DNA from: an uncultured Alphaproteobacteria bacterium
GTDB lineage: Bacteria > Pseudomonadota > Alphaproteobacteria > HIMB59
Length of the DNA stretch: 64,000 nucleotides
Direction: 5' to 3'
Assembly: GCA_902599045.1 (NCBI GenBank)
Contig: CACKEA010000002.1
Location: forward strand, 226,501 to 290,500
Below the pieces are notes generated by a model. That model searched no databases, was not told the DNA's origin, and was given only the letters and a program-made list of their open reading frames with translations. A program made the translations under genes and the position numbers. How positions within the stretch are numbered: the first letter of the stretch is position 1; every line of letters starts with the position of its first letter. Shown one piece after another: positions 18,198-27,520 of the stretch.

Positions 18198-18492
18198 TAT
18201 TTTTTTTGGTCAATTAGAAGCTATAGAAATTAACAATATAAAACTACTCATTTTAGATAAATCTTCATCATCGAAATATGAGATTGAGTTTTCAAATTCA
18301 TATCAATTTAGAAATTTATCATTTGAATTAGTTTCTTGCAAAAACATTGAATTTGATAAATATCTTGATACTGCTGCTTTATTAAAAATTACTCAAAATG
18401 ACAATATATTTATTGGTTGGTTTTTTAAATATACAGACGAATTAAATTTGTATTCTAATAAGATATATGAAATTTCATTGACTGATTGCTAA
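18151..18492 (+). CDS. DUF2155-domain protein, exported
   Basis: The 113-residue protein has a signal-peptide-like N-terminus (MQCLWKKLLIILFLNSIFFG then QLEA) and the DUF2155 pattern: KLLILDKSSSSKYE, a central cysteine in LVSCKNIE, an IFIGWFFKYTDEL segment where homologues have a GWMF-type motif, and a final cysteine two residues before the stop. The function of the family is unknown. The ORF track starts at GTG 18106, but the ATG at 18151 gives a clean signal peptide. It overlaps the second MCE gene by 47 bp and accC (opposite strand) by 4 bp. Confidence 0.78.
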   Translation: MQCLWKKLLIILFLNSIFFGQLEAIEINNIKLLILDKSSSSKYEIEFSNSYQFRNLSFELVSCKNIEFDKYLDTAALLKITQNDNIFIGWFFKYTDELNLYSNKIYEISLTDC

Positions 18493-19832
18493 TTAAATTT
18501 AGAAATATTTTTTTCTAGCCAATTTGTATTATAAATACCATTAATAAAATCATTTTGATTTAAAATCCATTTGTGTAATTCAATATTTGTATCTATTCCC
18601 TCTATGATTATCTCATCTAATGCTCTTTTCATTATTGATATAGACTCATTTCTATCTTTCCCTTTAGATACTATTTTTAAAATAAGACTATCATAATGAG
18701 GATTAACTTTATAATTTGTATATAAGGCTGTATCTATTCGAACTCCTCTTCCTCCTGGAACATTTATAAATTTTACTGTTCCTGGACTAGGTGAAAAATC
18801 TTTAGCGTTTTCTGCATTTATTCTACATTCAATAGTGTGATTTTTTTTTATTACATTACTTAGATCAATTTTATACCCAGCAGCAACCATTATTTGATAT
18901 TTTACTAAGTCAATATCAAATGCCTCTTCTGTTACAGGGTGTTCAACCTGTAATCTTGTATTCATTTCAATAAAAAATATTTCATTATCTTGATATAAAA
19001 ATTCTAAGGTTCCTAAGCCTTCATATTTGTTTTTAAGCAATAGATCTTTAATACTCTTCTCTATTACTTTTAAATTATTTATATCTACGAATTCAGATGG
19101 TATTTCTTCAATAATTTTTTGATTTTTACGTTGAATCGAACAATCCCTTTGCCCAATTATTTCTGCATAGTTATTCTTTGGATCTGATATTACTTGAAAT
19201 TCTATATGTTTTGCATTTGTCAAAAACTTTTCAGCATACATAGTGTCATCACCAAAATAATTTTTAGCTTCTGCTTTCAATTGAGAAAAGAATTTATCTA
19301 TTTCGCTACTATTTTTAAATACTCTCATCCCTTTACCACCGCCCCCATAGGCTGCTTTGATAACAACAGGCATACCAATTTCTTTTGATATTTTTTGAGC
19401 ATCAATTATATTGTCTATATTTTTAGAATTTTTATTTCCTAAAATAGGTAATTTAAATTCGCTTGCTAGTCTTAAAGCATTGCTTTTATTACCTAACTCT
19501 AAGATAGATTTTGAAGTAGGCCCTATAAACTTTACTTTGTGTGAACTTAATATTTTTGCAAATTTATCGTTTTCACTCAAAAATCCATATCCAGGATGAA
19601 CAGCATCAGCTCCTGTTATATCAATTGCGCTTATAATACTTGGAATATTTAGATAACTTTCATTAGGTAGGGCACTACCAACGCAGATACTTTCGTCAGC
19701 TAGTTTCACATGCATTGCTTCTGTATCTACATTAGAGTGTATGGCAACTGTTTTGATGTTAAGTTCTTTACATGCTCGTATAATACGAACTGCGATTTCC
19801 CCTCTATTTGCGACTAATATTTTTTTAAACAA
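18489..19832 (-). CDS. accC: Acetyl-CoA carboxylase, biotin carboxylase subunit
   Basis: AccC carboxylates biotin on AccB using ATP and bicarbonate, the first half of malonyl-CoA synthesis. The 447-residue protein is full length. It starts FKKILVANRGEIAVRIIRACKEL and has HPGYGFLSEN, the glycine-rich ATP lid AAYGGGGKGM, the catalytic FIEMNTRLQVEHPVTE, and the RINAENAKDFSPSPG signature. It lies immediately after accB with no spacer, forming the usual accBC operon. Confidence 0.97.
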   Translation of the reverse strand: MFKKILVANRGEIAVRIIRACKELNIKTVAIHSNVDTEAMHVKLADESICVGSALPNESYLNIPSIISAIDITGADAVHPGYGFLSENDKFAKILSSHKVKFIGPTSKSILELGNKSNALRLASEFKLPILGNKNSKNIDNIIDAQKISKEIGMPVVIKAAYGGGGKGMRVFKNSSEIDKFFSQLKAEAKNYFGDDTMYAEKFLTNAKHIEFQVISDPKNNYAEIIGQRDCSIQRKNQKIIEEIPSEFVDINNLKVIEKSIKDLLLKNKYEGLGTLEFLYQDNEIFFIEMNTRLQVEHPVTEEAFDIDLVKYQIMVAAGYKIDLSNVIKKNHTIECRINAENAKDFSPSPGTVKFINVPGGRGVRIDTALYTNYKVNPHYDSLILKIVSKGKDRNESISIMKRALDEIIIEGIDTNIELHKWILNQNDFINGIYNTNWLEKNISKFN

Positions 19833-20267
19833 TTACGATATTTCAAATAGAGGTTGGCCAAATTCAACTGCTTCACCATTTTTAACCATTACTGTTTTAA
19901 TTGTGCAATCTCTATCAGATTTAATTTCATTGAAGGTTTTCATTGCCTCAATTAAACAAATTGTATCACCTTTTTTAATCTTCTGACCCTTTTTTGCAAA
20001 GGGTGGAGAACTAGGTTTTGGAGTTAAGTATATAATCCCTACCATAGGACTATCAATACTTATAAAATTTTCAATTGTTTCATTCTTTAAATTAAGATTA
20101 TTTGTAGGTGAAATATTTTGAGTGTTTTGATTAGAGCCAAGTGTCATTGATTTATTAGAAATTTCAATAGTGTTTGTTTTATTTGATAATTTGATAGAAC
20201 CTAAATCATTGTCCTTAATTTTTTTTATCAAAGCATCAATTGTCTGATTAATTTGTTTATCTAACAT
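19833..20267 (-). CDS. accB: Biotin carboxyl carrier protein of acetyl-CoA carboxylase
   Basis: AccB carries biotin between the carboxylase and transferase halves of acetyl-CoA carboxylase. The 144-residue protein has a variable helical N-terminus, a linker, and a C-terminal biotinyl domain (about 70-144) with DSPMVGIIYLTPKPSSPPF and the biotinylation site EAMKTFNEI; the lysine is present. accC follows directly. A TATATT hexamer lies 7 bp before its ATG on the minus strand, so this may be the operon start. Confidence 0.96.
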   Translation of the reverse strand: MLDKQINQTIDALIKKIKDNDLGSIKLSNKTNTIEISNKSMTLGSNQNTQNISPTNNLNLKNETIENFISIDSPMVGIIYLTPKPSSPPFAKKGQKIKKGDTICLIEAMKTFNEIKSDRDCTIKTVMVKNGEAVEFGQPLFEIS

Positions 20268-20317
20268 TCTGTCTAATATACCTGATAGATATCAAAATAA
20301 AACTCCTATATAACTTA

Positions 20318-21310
20318 CTACTTGAATTGTTTTGCTAACTTTAAGTTTTGATTAGAGTAACTAGATTTAATTGAAAGCCCATAGGTTTCTTTTTTGATTT
20401 CATCAATTTCATAATAATTTAGCTGACCTACTAGTTGACCATCTCTTATTATAAATGGTGTATCATAAGCACGCAGTTCAAGAACAGCAGGGGTGCCTGA
20501 TTTGCTATTACCAAATCCAGGATCAAAAAAACCAGCATAATGTACCCTGAAATTACCAAAGCTATCTTTAAAAGGCTCAAGTTCAGCAGCTTGATTATTT
20601 TTGACAATAATTGACTCCATAGATCTAAGTATATAAAACTCATCTCTTTCGATTATAAAATAACTGTCTTCAGGTATAATTTTTTCCCAATATTTACTTA
20701 CTTTATAAAAATTAATTTTATTTAAATCAATTGCCGATGTAATTTTTTTAGCCTTATATGCAGTAACTTGATTTTTTTTAATGGATACAGAAATATTTAT
20801 TTGTTTAAATTTACTTTCTATATTCGTACCTTGAAAAAATCTTATCTGATTTAAAGAAGTGTTTTTATTTATAATAATACTAAAAGATTGTGGAATAATT
20901 TCTAAGTATAATTTTCCTGTATATTTATAATCTATAAAATCGTATTCTCTTCCATTTTCTGTTATTACACGTGTAAATATGTCTAATCGTCCAGTTGTAC
21001 TTTTAGGATTTGATTTTCCCATTATATTATTTGGTAAGTTTAATTTTTCATTTAATTCACACAAATAAATACAATTTTTTTCTAAAAGTGTATTTTGATT
21101 TAAATCAATCTTTGATAGAGATAATTCTTTTATAACTTTTGATATTTTTATGTTGTTTGGAATAAAAGATGCTTTTATTCTATGACATTTGTCAGATAGT
21201 GTTAAATCTAATGAGGCTGGCTGTATTTGATTTTTAGTTAATGATTTATCAGAATAAATATGTTTTTTCTCAATAAGAGTTAATATTTGTTCTCTATTTA
21301 AATAGGGCAT
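20318..21310 (-). CDS. dcd: 2'-deoxycytidine 5'-triphosphate deaminase, long (two-lobed) form
   Basis: This belongs to the long DCD form annotated in alphaproteobacteria, in which two trimeric-dUTPase-like lobes are joined in one chain. It converts dCTP to dUTP for dTMP synthesis. The N-terminal lobe has IQPASLDLTLSDKC and GKSNPKSTTGRLDIFTRV; the second has a GFFDPGFGNS motif and ends with FIIRDGQLVGQLNYYE. The 330-residue size is slightly short for the type. It overlaps the upstream M48 peptidase gene by 17 bp and so belongs to the rne-M48-dcd minus-strand run. Confidence 0.85.
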   Translation of the reverse strand: MPYLNREQILTLIEKKHIYSDKSLTKNQIQPASLDLTLSDKCHRIKASFIPNNIKISKVIKELSLSKIDLNQNTLLEKNCIYLCELNEKLNLPNNIMGKSNPKSTTGRLDIFTRVITENGREYDFIDYKYTGKLYLEIIPQSFSIIINKNTSLNQIRFFQGTNIESKFKQINISVSIKKNQVTAYKAKKITSAIDLNKINFYKVSKYWEKIIPEDSYFIIERDEFYILRSMESIIVKNNQAAELEPFKDSFGNFRVHYAGFFDPGFGNSKSGTPAVLELRAYDTPFIIRDGQLVGQLNYYEIDEIKKETYGLSIKSSYSNQNLKLAKQFK

Positions 21311-22442
21311 ATGATTTATCTAATGTAGGAATGTCTTTGATATCATATTTTTTACAAAAAAAATCAGCTTTATTTTCTAAATTTACGGCTTTATAAAAAT
21401 TACAAAAATAAAAGTTAGCTAAATTTATAGACCCTATTTTGTTATAGTACTTACCATAAATAAAGTAGTAAAAATATTCATTAATCAAGTCTCTATCAAA
21501 TTTAAACTCTTCTATAATGTAATATTCATCATCTAAATTATTATCCAATAAATAGTTTATATATTCTATTTTTAGAAAAGAATTACCATTAATTGTTAAT
21601 AAATTTTGAAATTCATTATTCCAGTCATTTACAATAAAACCTTTTTTAAATGCCTCATATCTAATTAATTCTCGATTAATTTTATTTAATTTTTCTTCTT
21701 CATTAAATATACCTTTTTCTAAATTTTTAAAAAAAATATTAAAATTTTTATATTTTGAATTTTTGGAATACTTAGATTTAATCCATTCGAATTTTTCAGA
21801 ATTTTTAGACTTTTTATATTTGAATTTTTTCAAATTATTTATCCTATCTTCACTTCTTGGGTGTGTTCTAAAGTAATTATTATTAGGATCATCAACTTTC
21901 CTTAAAAAAGATTTTAATTCTGAAGTATTTATTTTATTTTTTTTTATTTGATTTATCATAAAATTATCTGCTTCAATTTCAAAATTGATTGAATGTTTAG
22001 AAATTTCATTAATAAGATTACTATTGAGAGAAATAGAACTACCGACCCCTATGTTTGCATTCCCTGTAAGTACAGCTAGACCAACAGAAAATAGATCAAA
22101 AAAATTAGCTTTATTTTTAGATTGTTGAATTTTAATTTTTTTACTTTGGAAATGGTTCTTAATAATATGCCCATATTCATGTAAATATATAGCTTTAAGT
22201 GTATCTTCATCGTTAATTACCTCTAATAGTCCAGTTGTAAAATAAATATTATCTTCAATAACAAAAGCATTAGACGTTTTATTTTTAATTAAAAAAACAT
22301 CTATTTTTTCTAATTTTAATTGATTACTTATATCTGAAAAATAATTCTCAAATATAGGATCTCTTATCAGCTCATAACTATATATATTATTAAAAATAAA
22401 TAAGAAATATGTAAGGCAAATAAATTTATACTTGTTTATCAA
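21294..22442 (-). CDS. M48-family periplasmic metalloprotease (BepA-like)
   Basis: The 382-residue protein has a signal peptide at the N-terminus and the zinc motif HEYGHIIKNH (HExxH), with the third ligand in the FEIEADNFM segment about 65 residues later. After the catalytic domain (about 40-205, ending in RTHPRSEDRINNL) a helical region rich in aromatic and charged residues could be TPR-like. Relatives help outer-membrane protein quality control. It overlaps rne by 4 bp and dcd by 17 bp. Confidence 0.85.
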   Translation of the reverse strand: MINKYKFICLTYFLFIFNNIYSYELIRDPIFENYFSDISNQLKLEKIDVFLIKNKTSNAFVIEDNIYFTTGLLEVINDEDTLKAIYLHEYGHIIKNHFQSKKIKIQQSKNKANFFDLFSVGLAVLTGNANIGVGSSISLNSNLINEISKHSINFEIEADNFMINQIKKNKINTSELKSFLRKVDDPNNNYFRTHPRSEDRINNLKKFKYKKSKNSEKFEWIKSKYSKNSKYKNFNIFFKNLEKGIFNEEEKLNKINRELIRYEAFKKGFIVNDWNNEFQNLLTINGNSFLKIEYINYLLDNNLDDEYYIIEEFKFDRDLINEYFYYFIYGKYYNKIGSINLANFYFCNFYKAVNLENKADFFCKKYDIKDIPTLDKSYALFK

Positions 22443-24082
22443 CTATTTTTTTTTATTTTTCGTCTATAAGATTTTTCAGTATTTAAATCTTCAATCTTAT
22501 TTTGTTGTATAATTTCTTTAGTGTTATTTTTAACTTTATTAATTAAATCTTGATTAAATTCATAAATATCCTTAGGTAAAGATGCATTAATAAATTTAAT
22601 TTCAAATGAAGGTTTTATAATATTAATTTTTTTATTAATTTCGTTGTTATTTTCACTAAAAAATTTTTCATCTATTTGAATTTCAACTACATCTTTATTT
22701 CCAATTGCATTAATACTCTTAATATTTGATATAATATTATGCATTATTATTGAGTTTGTTTTTTTAAAACCCCCACCACCACAGCAATTACATTTATTAT
22801 AGAATGTTTCATATATACTTTGCCCAATTCTTTGTCTTGATATTTCCATTAATCCAAATTGAGAAATCTTTGTTAATTGAACTCTAGATCTATCTTTATA
22901 AAATAATTCTTTTATCTTTCTTTCTACTTTTAAATTATTTGCATTTATATTCATATCAATAAAGTCAATCACAATTAATCCTGCAATGTTTCTTAATTGA
23001 ATCTGTTTAAATATCTCATCACTTGCTTCTAAATTTGTATTTAAAGCTGTAATTTCAATATTTTTTTCTGAAGTAGCTCGACCAGAATTTATATCAATAC
23101 TTGTGAGAGCTTCAGTTGGATTTATTACTAAATACCCTCCAGATTTTAAGTAGATATTTTCTTCTGTGAGGCTATTTATTGGATTTTTAATACCATAACT
23201 TTCGAAAAGTGGGAGCTTGTCTTTATAATGTGTTATTTTTTTTTTCGATTTTACACTAAAATCTTCTTCTAGTTTTTTGTATAGTTTCATTGTTTTTAAG
23301 TCTGAAAAAACAATTTCTTCTATCGTTCTTTGGTTAAAATCTCGTGCAACCTTAATAATAGGCGTATCCAGTTCAGCAATTAACACAGGTGCCTTTGATT
23401 TTAATGTATCCTCTCTTATCTTTGTCCATAATTTTCTTAAATAGCTAAAGTCGGCAATTATATCTACGTCTTCTGCAGATATTGCATTAGTTCTAATTAT
23501 TAATGACATTCCATCTGGTAGATTAAAATTATCGTGTAATCTCTTTAATCTTTTTCTATCTAGAGGATTTGAAATCTTCTTTGATACCCCACCAGTAGAG
23601 GAATTATTTGGTAATAAAACACTATATCTTCCAGGCAAGGATATAAAAGTTGTAACAGCCGCACCTTTTGTACCTCTTTCCTCTTTAACTATTTGAATTA
23701 AGAGAACTTGATCTTTTTTAATTACGTCCTGTATTTTATATTTACGATAAAAAGACAGGAAGTGCTTTTTATTTTCTTTTTCGTCATCAATCTCATTATT
23801 TTTTTGACTGCCATTTTTAAGCATCTTCTCATTGTGAGGTATTTTGAAATAACTTGGATGTATTTCATCAAAAGGAAGAAAAGCCTTTTTTTCTGACCCA
23901 AATTCAATAAATGCTGCCTGAAGTGAGGGTTCTACTCTGGATACAGTCCCAAGGTAGATATTATTTTTTTTGCTTGTGGCTAAATCATCTGAGTAGTCAA
24001 AATAATTGATTTCTTGCCCGTCTGCTGCAATGATACATAATTCGCTATTGATGCTACCATCAATAAAAATTCTTTTAGACAT
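22439..24082 (-). CDS. rne: Ribonuclease E/G family endoribonuclease, minimal RNase E
   Basis: RNase E starts mRNA decay and processes rRNA and tRNA precursors. The 547-residue protein has an S1 domain (about 35-135, with NIYLGTVSRVEPSLQAAF), catalytic aspartates in ALTSIDINSGR and GLIVIDFIDM (about 319 and 362), and the zinc link CNCCGGGG. The N-terminus matches the alphaproteobacterial RNase E type rather than RNase G. It ends about 110 residues after the zinc link in a basic tail, so the long degradosome scaffold of typical RNase E is missing. A Shine-Dalgarno-like AAAGGAT precedes the start. mrcA is divergent, 54 bp away. Confidence 0.9.
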   Translation of the reverse strand: MSKRIFIDGSINSELCIIAADGQEINYFDYSDDLATSKKNNIYLGTVSRVEPSLQAAFIEFGSEKKAFLPFDEIHPSYFKIPHNEKMLKNGSQKNNEIDDEKENKKHFLSFYRKYKIQDVIKKDQVLLIQIVKEERGTKGAAVTTFISLPGRYSVLLPNNSSTGGVSKKISNPLDRKRLKRLHDNFNLPDGMSLIIRTNAISAEDVDIIADFSYLRKLWTKIREDTLKSKAPVLIAELDTPIIKVARDFNQRTIEEIVFSDLKTMKLYKKLEEDFSVKSKKKITHYKDKLPLFESYGIKNPINSLTEENIYLKSGGYLVINPTEALTSIDINSGRATSEKNIEITALNTNLEASDEIFKQIQLRNIAGLIVIDFIDMNINANNLKVERKIKELFYKDRSRVQLTKISQFGLMEISRQRIGQSIYETFYNKCNCCGGGGFKKTNSIIMHNIISNIKSINAIGNKDVVEIQIDEKFFSENNNEINKKINIIKPSFEIKFINASLPKDIYEFNQDLINKVKNNTKEIIQQNKIEDLNTEKSYRRKIKKNS

Positions 24083-24136
24083 TTTTTTAAATCCTTTTGA
24101 TATAATAAGTTATTAATAATTTGGTTATTTAGTGAA

Positions 24137-26428
24137 ATGAAACTTTTTAAATATTTACAATACATTTTCTTGCTCTCTGTATTAGGCATATCCATAGTGA
24201 TTCTGTATTTATGGAATATTCAACAGGATCTACCTGATCATAATATATCTCAATATTTCCCAAATGAAATAACAAAAATTTATGATGATAAATATGAGCT
24301 TATGTATCATGTAGGTAACAGAGATAGATTTTATTTAGACTACAAAGATATACCTAAAGGTATGATTAACGCTATTATTTCTGCTGAAGATAAAACATAT
24401 TTTCGACATCAAGGATTTGATGTCAAAGGAATAGTAAATGCTTTTATTATAAATTTAAAAAATATTTACTCAAAAAAAAATAATAATTACGTTGGGGCAT
24501 CCACTATAACACAACAGTTAGTTAAAAATATTTTACTTAATAGAGATCAAACTATTTCAAGAAAAATAAAAGAGCTAATATTATCTCTTCGAATAGAACA
24601 GGAATATTCAAAAGAATTTATAATAGAATTATATTTAAATGAAATTTATTTTGGGAGACGCTCGTATGGTGTAGCTTCAGCATCATTCAATTATTTCAAT
24701 AAATCAATTTTTGACCTAGAAATACATGAATATGCATATCTAGCAGCATTGCCTAAAGGTCCTAACAATTATGATCCTAATAAAAATTATAAAAGAGCCC
24801 TTGATAGAAGAAATTATGTATTAAAACAAATGGAAATAAATAAATTTATAACTACAGATGAATTTAATTATTATTCAAATTTAAAGATAGAGCTATCTCA
24901 GAGAAATAATAAAAAATATAAGTCTGATTACAAGACTGATTTTATATTGAATTATCTGAATTCAAATTCATTCAATGAAAATGCATTTTATATTCAATCT
25001 ACAATTGATCAAAGTCTTCAAAAAATATCAGAAAAATCTTTGATAGATAATTTAGCATTATTTGAGAGAAAATATAGAAATTGGGAAGGAAGTTATAAAA
25101 ATTATGAAGATATTTCAAAGATTAACAATGAACATTGGCAGATAGCTAAAGTAGTTGATAAAAAATCTAATTTAATAAAGATATCAATTATTGATACAGG
25201 AGAAACTATATCTCTAAATAAAGATAATAATTTATATGGTCCCAAAAAAGTTTCCCCAAATAATTATCTAAATTTAAATGACTACATTTTTGTCACCCAT
25301 ATTGATAACTTTTTTTATGCAGTTCAGTTGCATAAAATTAATGGATCTGTGATTATTATGGACCCTTTTAACGGGGATATAGTTTCTATGGTTGGTGGTG
25401 TAAATTATGATGCTAGTAATTTTAATAGAGTCTCACAAGCTTATAGACAACCAGGGTCATCAATAAAACCTTTTATTTATGCAGAAGCTTTAGAAACAGG
25501 AAAATATTTACCGAATACCCTTATATTAGACTCTAATATTCTTTTAGACCAAGGAAACAATCTGCCTGTATGGGTACCTAAAAATTATTCTAATAAATCA
25601 TATGGAGAATTAACATTTAGAAGGGCATTAGAGACCTCAAATAATTTAGTAACACTAAAAATTGGTCTAGATTTAGGATTAAATAATGTAAATAAATTTT
25701 TAGATGAAATTAATTTTTATGAGAACAATATAAATACCGATGTTTACTCGACACTTCTTGGAGCAGTAGAAAATAATCTTTTAAATTTAACAAAATCATA
25801 TTCAATCTTTTTAAATGGAGGTTATATAGTTGAACCATCAATAATCAAAAAAGTTGTTTCAAATGAGGGAGAATTAATTATTAATAACGACTACTTTAGA
25901 TGTAACTATTGTTCATTTTCTAATGAAGACAGGTCATACAGAAAACCAATTATAGAATCTCAAAAGGGAAAAGTAATATCTCCACAAACCTCTTTTCAAA
26001 TCTTAAACATACTTGAAGGTGCTGTGAAAAGAGGTACTGGTAAGAATTTGAATAAAATTAATTATCCTATAGCAGGAAAAACAGGAACAACAAATGAAAG
26101 TAAAGATCTATGGTTTTTTGGACTTACTCCAAGATATGTAATAGGGGTTTATGTTGGCTATGATACTCCAAGGTCAATTGGATATAGAGAAACTGGATCT
26201 TCTGTTGCCTTACCTATATTTAAAACAATTATTGAGAATTATCTTTTACTCAATGAAAATAATAATGATAAATTTGTAATACCCAGTGACCTAATTATCA
26301 AAAAAGTTGATCAGAATAGTGGTGAAATTTCTAATGGACAAAATACAATTATTGACTATTTTACAAAAGATCAGTTGGAAATCATGGATAACATTAATAA
26401 AATTGAGAGTATTGGTGGTATAAATTAA
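24137..26428 (+). CDS. mrcA: Penicillin-binding protein 1A, bifunctional
   Basis: PBP1A polymerises glycan strands and cross-links peptides in the cell wall. The 763-residue protein has an N-terminal TM helix (about 8-28), a GT51 glycosyltransferase domain with SAEDKTYFRHQGFD, GASTITQQLVKN and EIYFGRRSYGV, an OB-like insert (about 320-410), and a transpeptidase domain with SSIKP (catalytic serine), the SxN-type segment TSNN and the KTGTT motif. The C-terminus is short. The gene is divergent from rne and ends on the first base of prfB. Confidence 0.94.
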   Translation: MKLFKYLQYIFLLSVLGISIVILYLWNIQQDLPDHNISQYFPNEITKIYDDKYELMYHVGNRDRFYLDYKDIPKGMINAIISAEDKTYFRHQGFDVKGIVNAFIINLKNIYSKKNNNYVGASTITQQLVKNILLNRDQTISRKIKELILSLRIEQEYSKEFIIELYLNEIYFGRRSYGVASASFNYFNKSIFDLEIHEYAYLAALPKGPNNYDPNKNYKRALDRRNYVLKQMEINKFITTDEFNYYSNLKIELSQRNNKKYKSDYKTDFILNYLNSNSFNENAFYIQSTIDQSLQKISEKSLIDNLALFERKYRNWEGSYKNYEDISKINNEHWQIAKVVDKKSNLIKISIIDTGETISLNKDNNLYGPKKVSPNNYLNLNDYIFVTHIDNFFYAVQLHKINGSVIIMDPFNGDIVSMVGGVNYDASNFNRVSQAYRQPGSSIKPFIYAEALETGKYLPNTLILDSNILLDQGNNLPVWVPKNYSNKSYGELTFRRALETSNNLVTLKIGLDLGLNNVNKFLDEINFYENNINTDVYSTLLGAVENNLLNLTKSYSIFLNGGYIVEPSIIKKVVSNEGELIINNDYFRCNYCSFSNEDRSYRKPIIESQKGKVISPQTSFQILNILEGAVKRGTGKNLNKINYPIAGKTGTTNESKDLWFFGLTPRYVIGVYVGYDTPRSIGYRETGSSVALPIFKTIIENYLLLNENNNDKFVIPSDLIIKKVDQNSGEISNGQNTIIDYFTKDQLEIMDNINKIESIGGIN

Positions 26429-27520
26429 TGGATAAATTTGAACTATTAAATCTAATTAAAGAAATAGAATCTCTAATAATTCTGACTAGGAGGAGTCTTT
26501 GACTATGATAAAACCAGCAAAGATATTGATGAATTAAACAAAATAATTAACAATCCTGATAATTGGAACGACATCAATTTAATAAATAAATCTCAAGAAA
26601 AACTTAAACAAAGTAAAGACGTAATAAATGACTTTGATTTTGTCTCAAATCAATTTACAGACTTCAAAGAGTTTATTCAAATATATGATTCTTTAAATGA
26701 AAATGAAATTAATGAGTTAGTTCATAAAATTAATGAATTGAAAAGAAAATGTGAAAAATTAAAAATAAAATCTCTTTTAAATAAAGAAACAGATGATTGT
26801 AATGCCTTTTTGGAAATTCATGCTGGTGCTGGAGGAACAGAGAGTCAAGATTGGGCTGAAATGTTGTCTAGAATGTACCTAAGATTTGCAGAACAAAATG
26901 ACTATAAAAGTAAGATAATAGACTATCAAAGAGGAGAGGAGGCAGGTGTTAAAAGTGTAACAATGATGATTTCTGGTTTTAAAAGCTTTGGTTATTTAAA
27001 GAATGAATCAGGAATTCATAGACTAGTTAGAATTTCGCCTTTTGACTCAAATAAGAGAAGGCACACAAGTTTTTCAAGTGTATGGGTTTACCCTGAGATT
27101 GATAAAGACATTGAAATTGAAATTAATAATAAAGATCTCAGAATTGATACATTTAGAGCATCTGGAGCTGGGGGGCAACATATCAATACAACCGATAGTG
27201 CCGTAAGGATAACGCATTTAACTTATAACATTGTAGTTCAAAGCCAAAGTGAAAGATCACAACATCGAAATAGGGATACTGCAATGAAGATGTTAAAATC
27301 TAGAATATATGAGATTGAGATTGATAAAAAAAATGAAGAGAAAAAGAAAGAAGAGAGTAATAAAAAACAGATAGGGTGGGGAAACCAAATAAGATCATAC
27401 GTTCTTCATCCATATAAAATGGTTAAAGACCTAAGAACTAATCATCAAACGTCAAACGCTGACGGGGTTTTAGATGGAGAAATATTTGATTTTTTAGAGG
27501 CAACACTAATAGATGTATAA
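26428..27520 (+). CDS. prfB: Peptide chain release factor 2, expressed by programmed +1 frameshift
   Basis: RF2 releases peptides at UGA and UAA. The ORF track shows only the part from 26738. The true gene starts at ATG 26428, overlapping the mrcA stop, reads 24 codons to CTT, and meets an in-frame TGA at 26500-26502. A +1 slip there continues into GACTATGATAAA and reads to 27520, giving about 363 residues (E. coli 365). The product has the SPF tripeptide (RISPFDS) that reads UGA/UAA and the catalytic GGQ in ASGAGGQHINTT. It overlaps the following AsmA-like gene by 8 bp. Confidence 0.96.
26488..26503 (+). promoter_or_regulatory. prfB programmed +1 frameshift site
   Basis: The sequence AGGAGG-AGT-CTT-TGA-C places an internal Shine-Dalgarno (26488-26493) three bases before the CTT slippery codon and the TGA stop (26500-26502), followed by C. 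This is the same geometry as the E. coli site AGG GGG TAT CTT TGA C. When RF2 is scarce the ribosome slips from CUU to UUU and continues in the +1 frame, so RF2 controls its own level. Confidence 0.95.

Noticed and set aside
24101-24106. TATAAT between rne and mrcA as a firm promoter
   Set aside because: No good -35 at 16-18 bp, and the 54-bp spacer is so AT-rich that the match is weak evidence.
23708-24195. Small ORFs on both strands at the rne start and mrcA start
   Set aside because: Shadow frames of rne and mrcA, with low-complexity translation and no independent start context.
26738-27520. prfB as a 260-residue ORF from an internal ATG
   Set aside because: The upstream frame encodes the normal RF2 N-terminal domain and is joined by the programmed frameshift at 26500.
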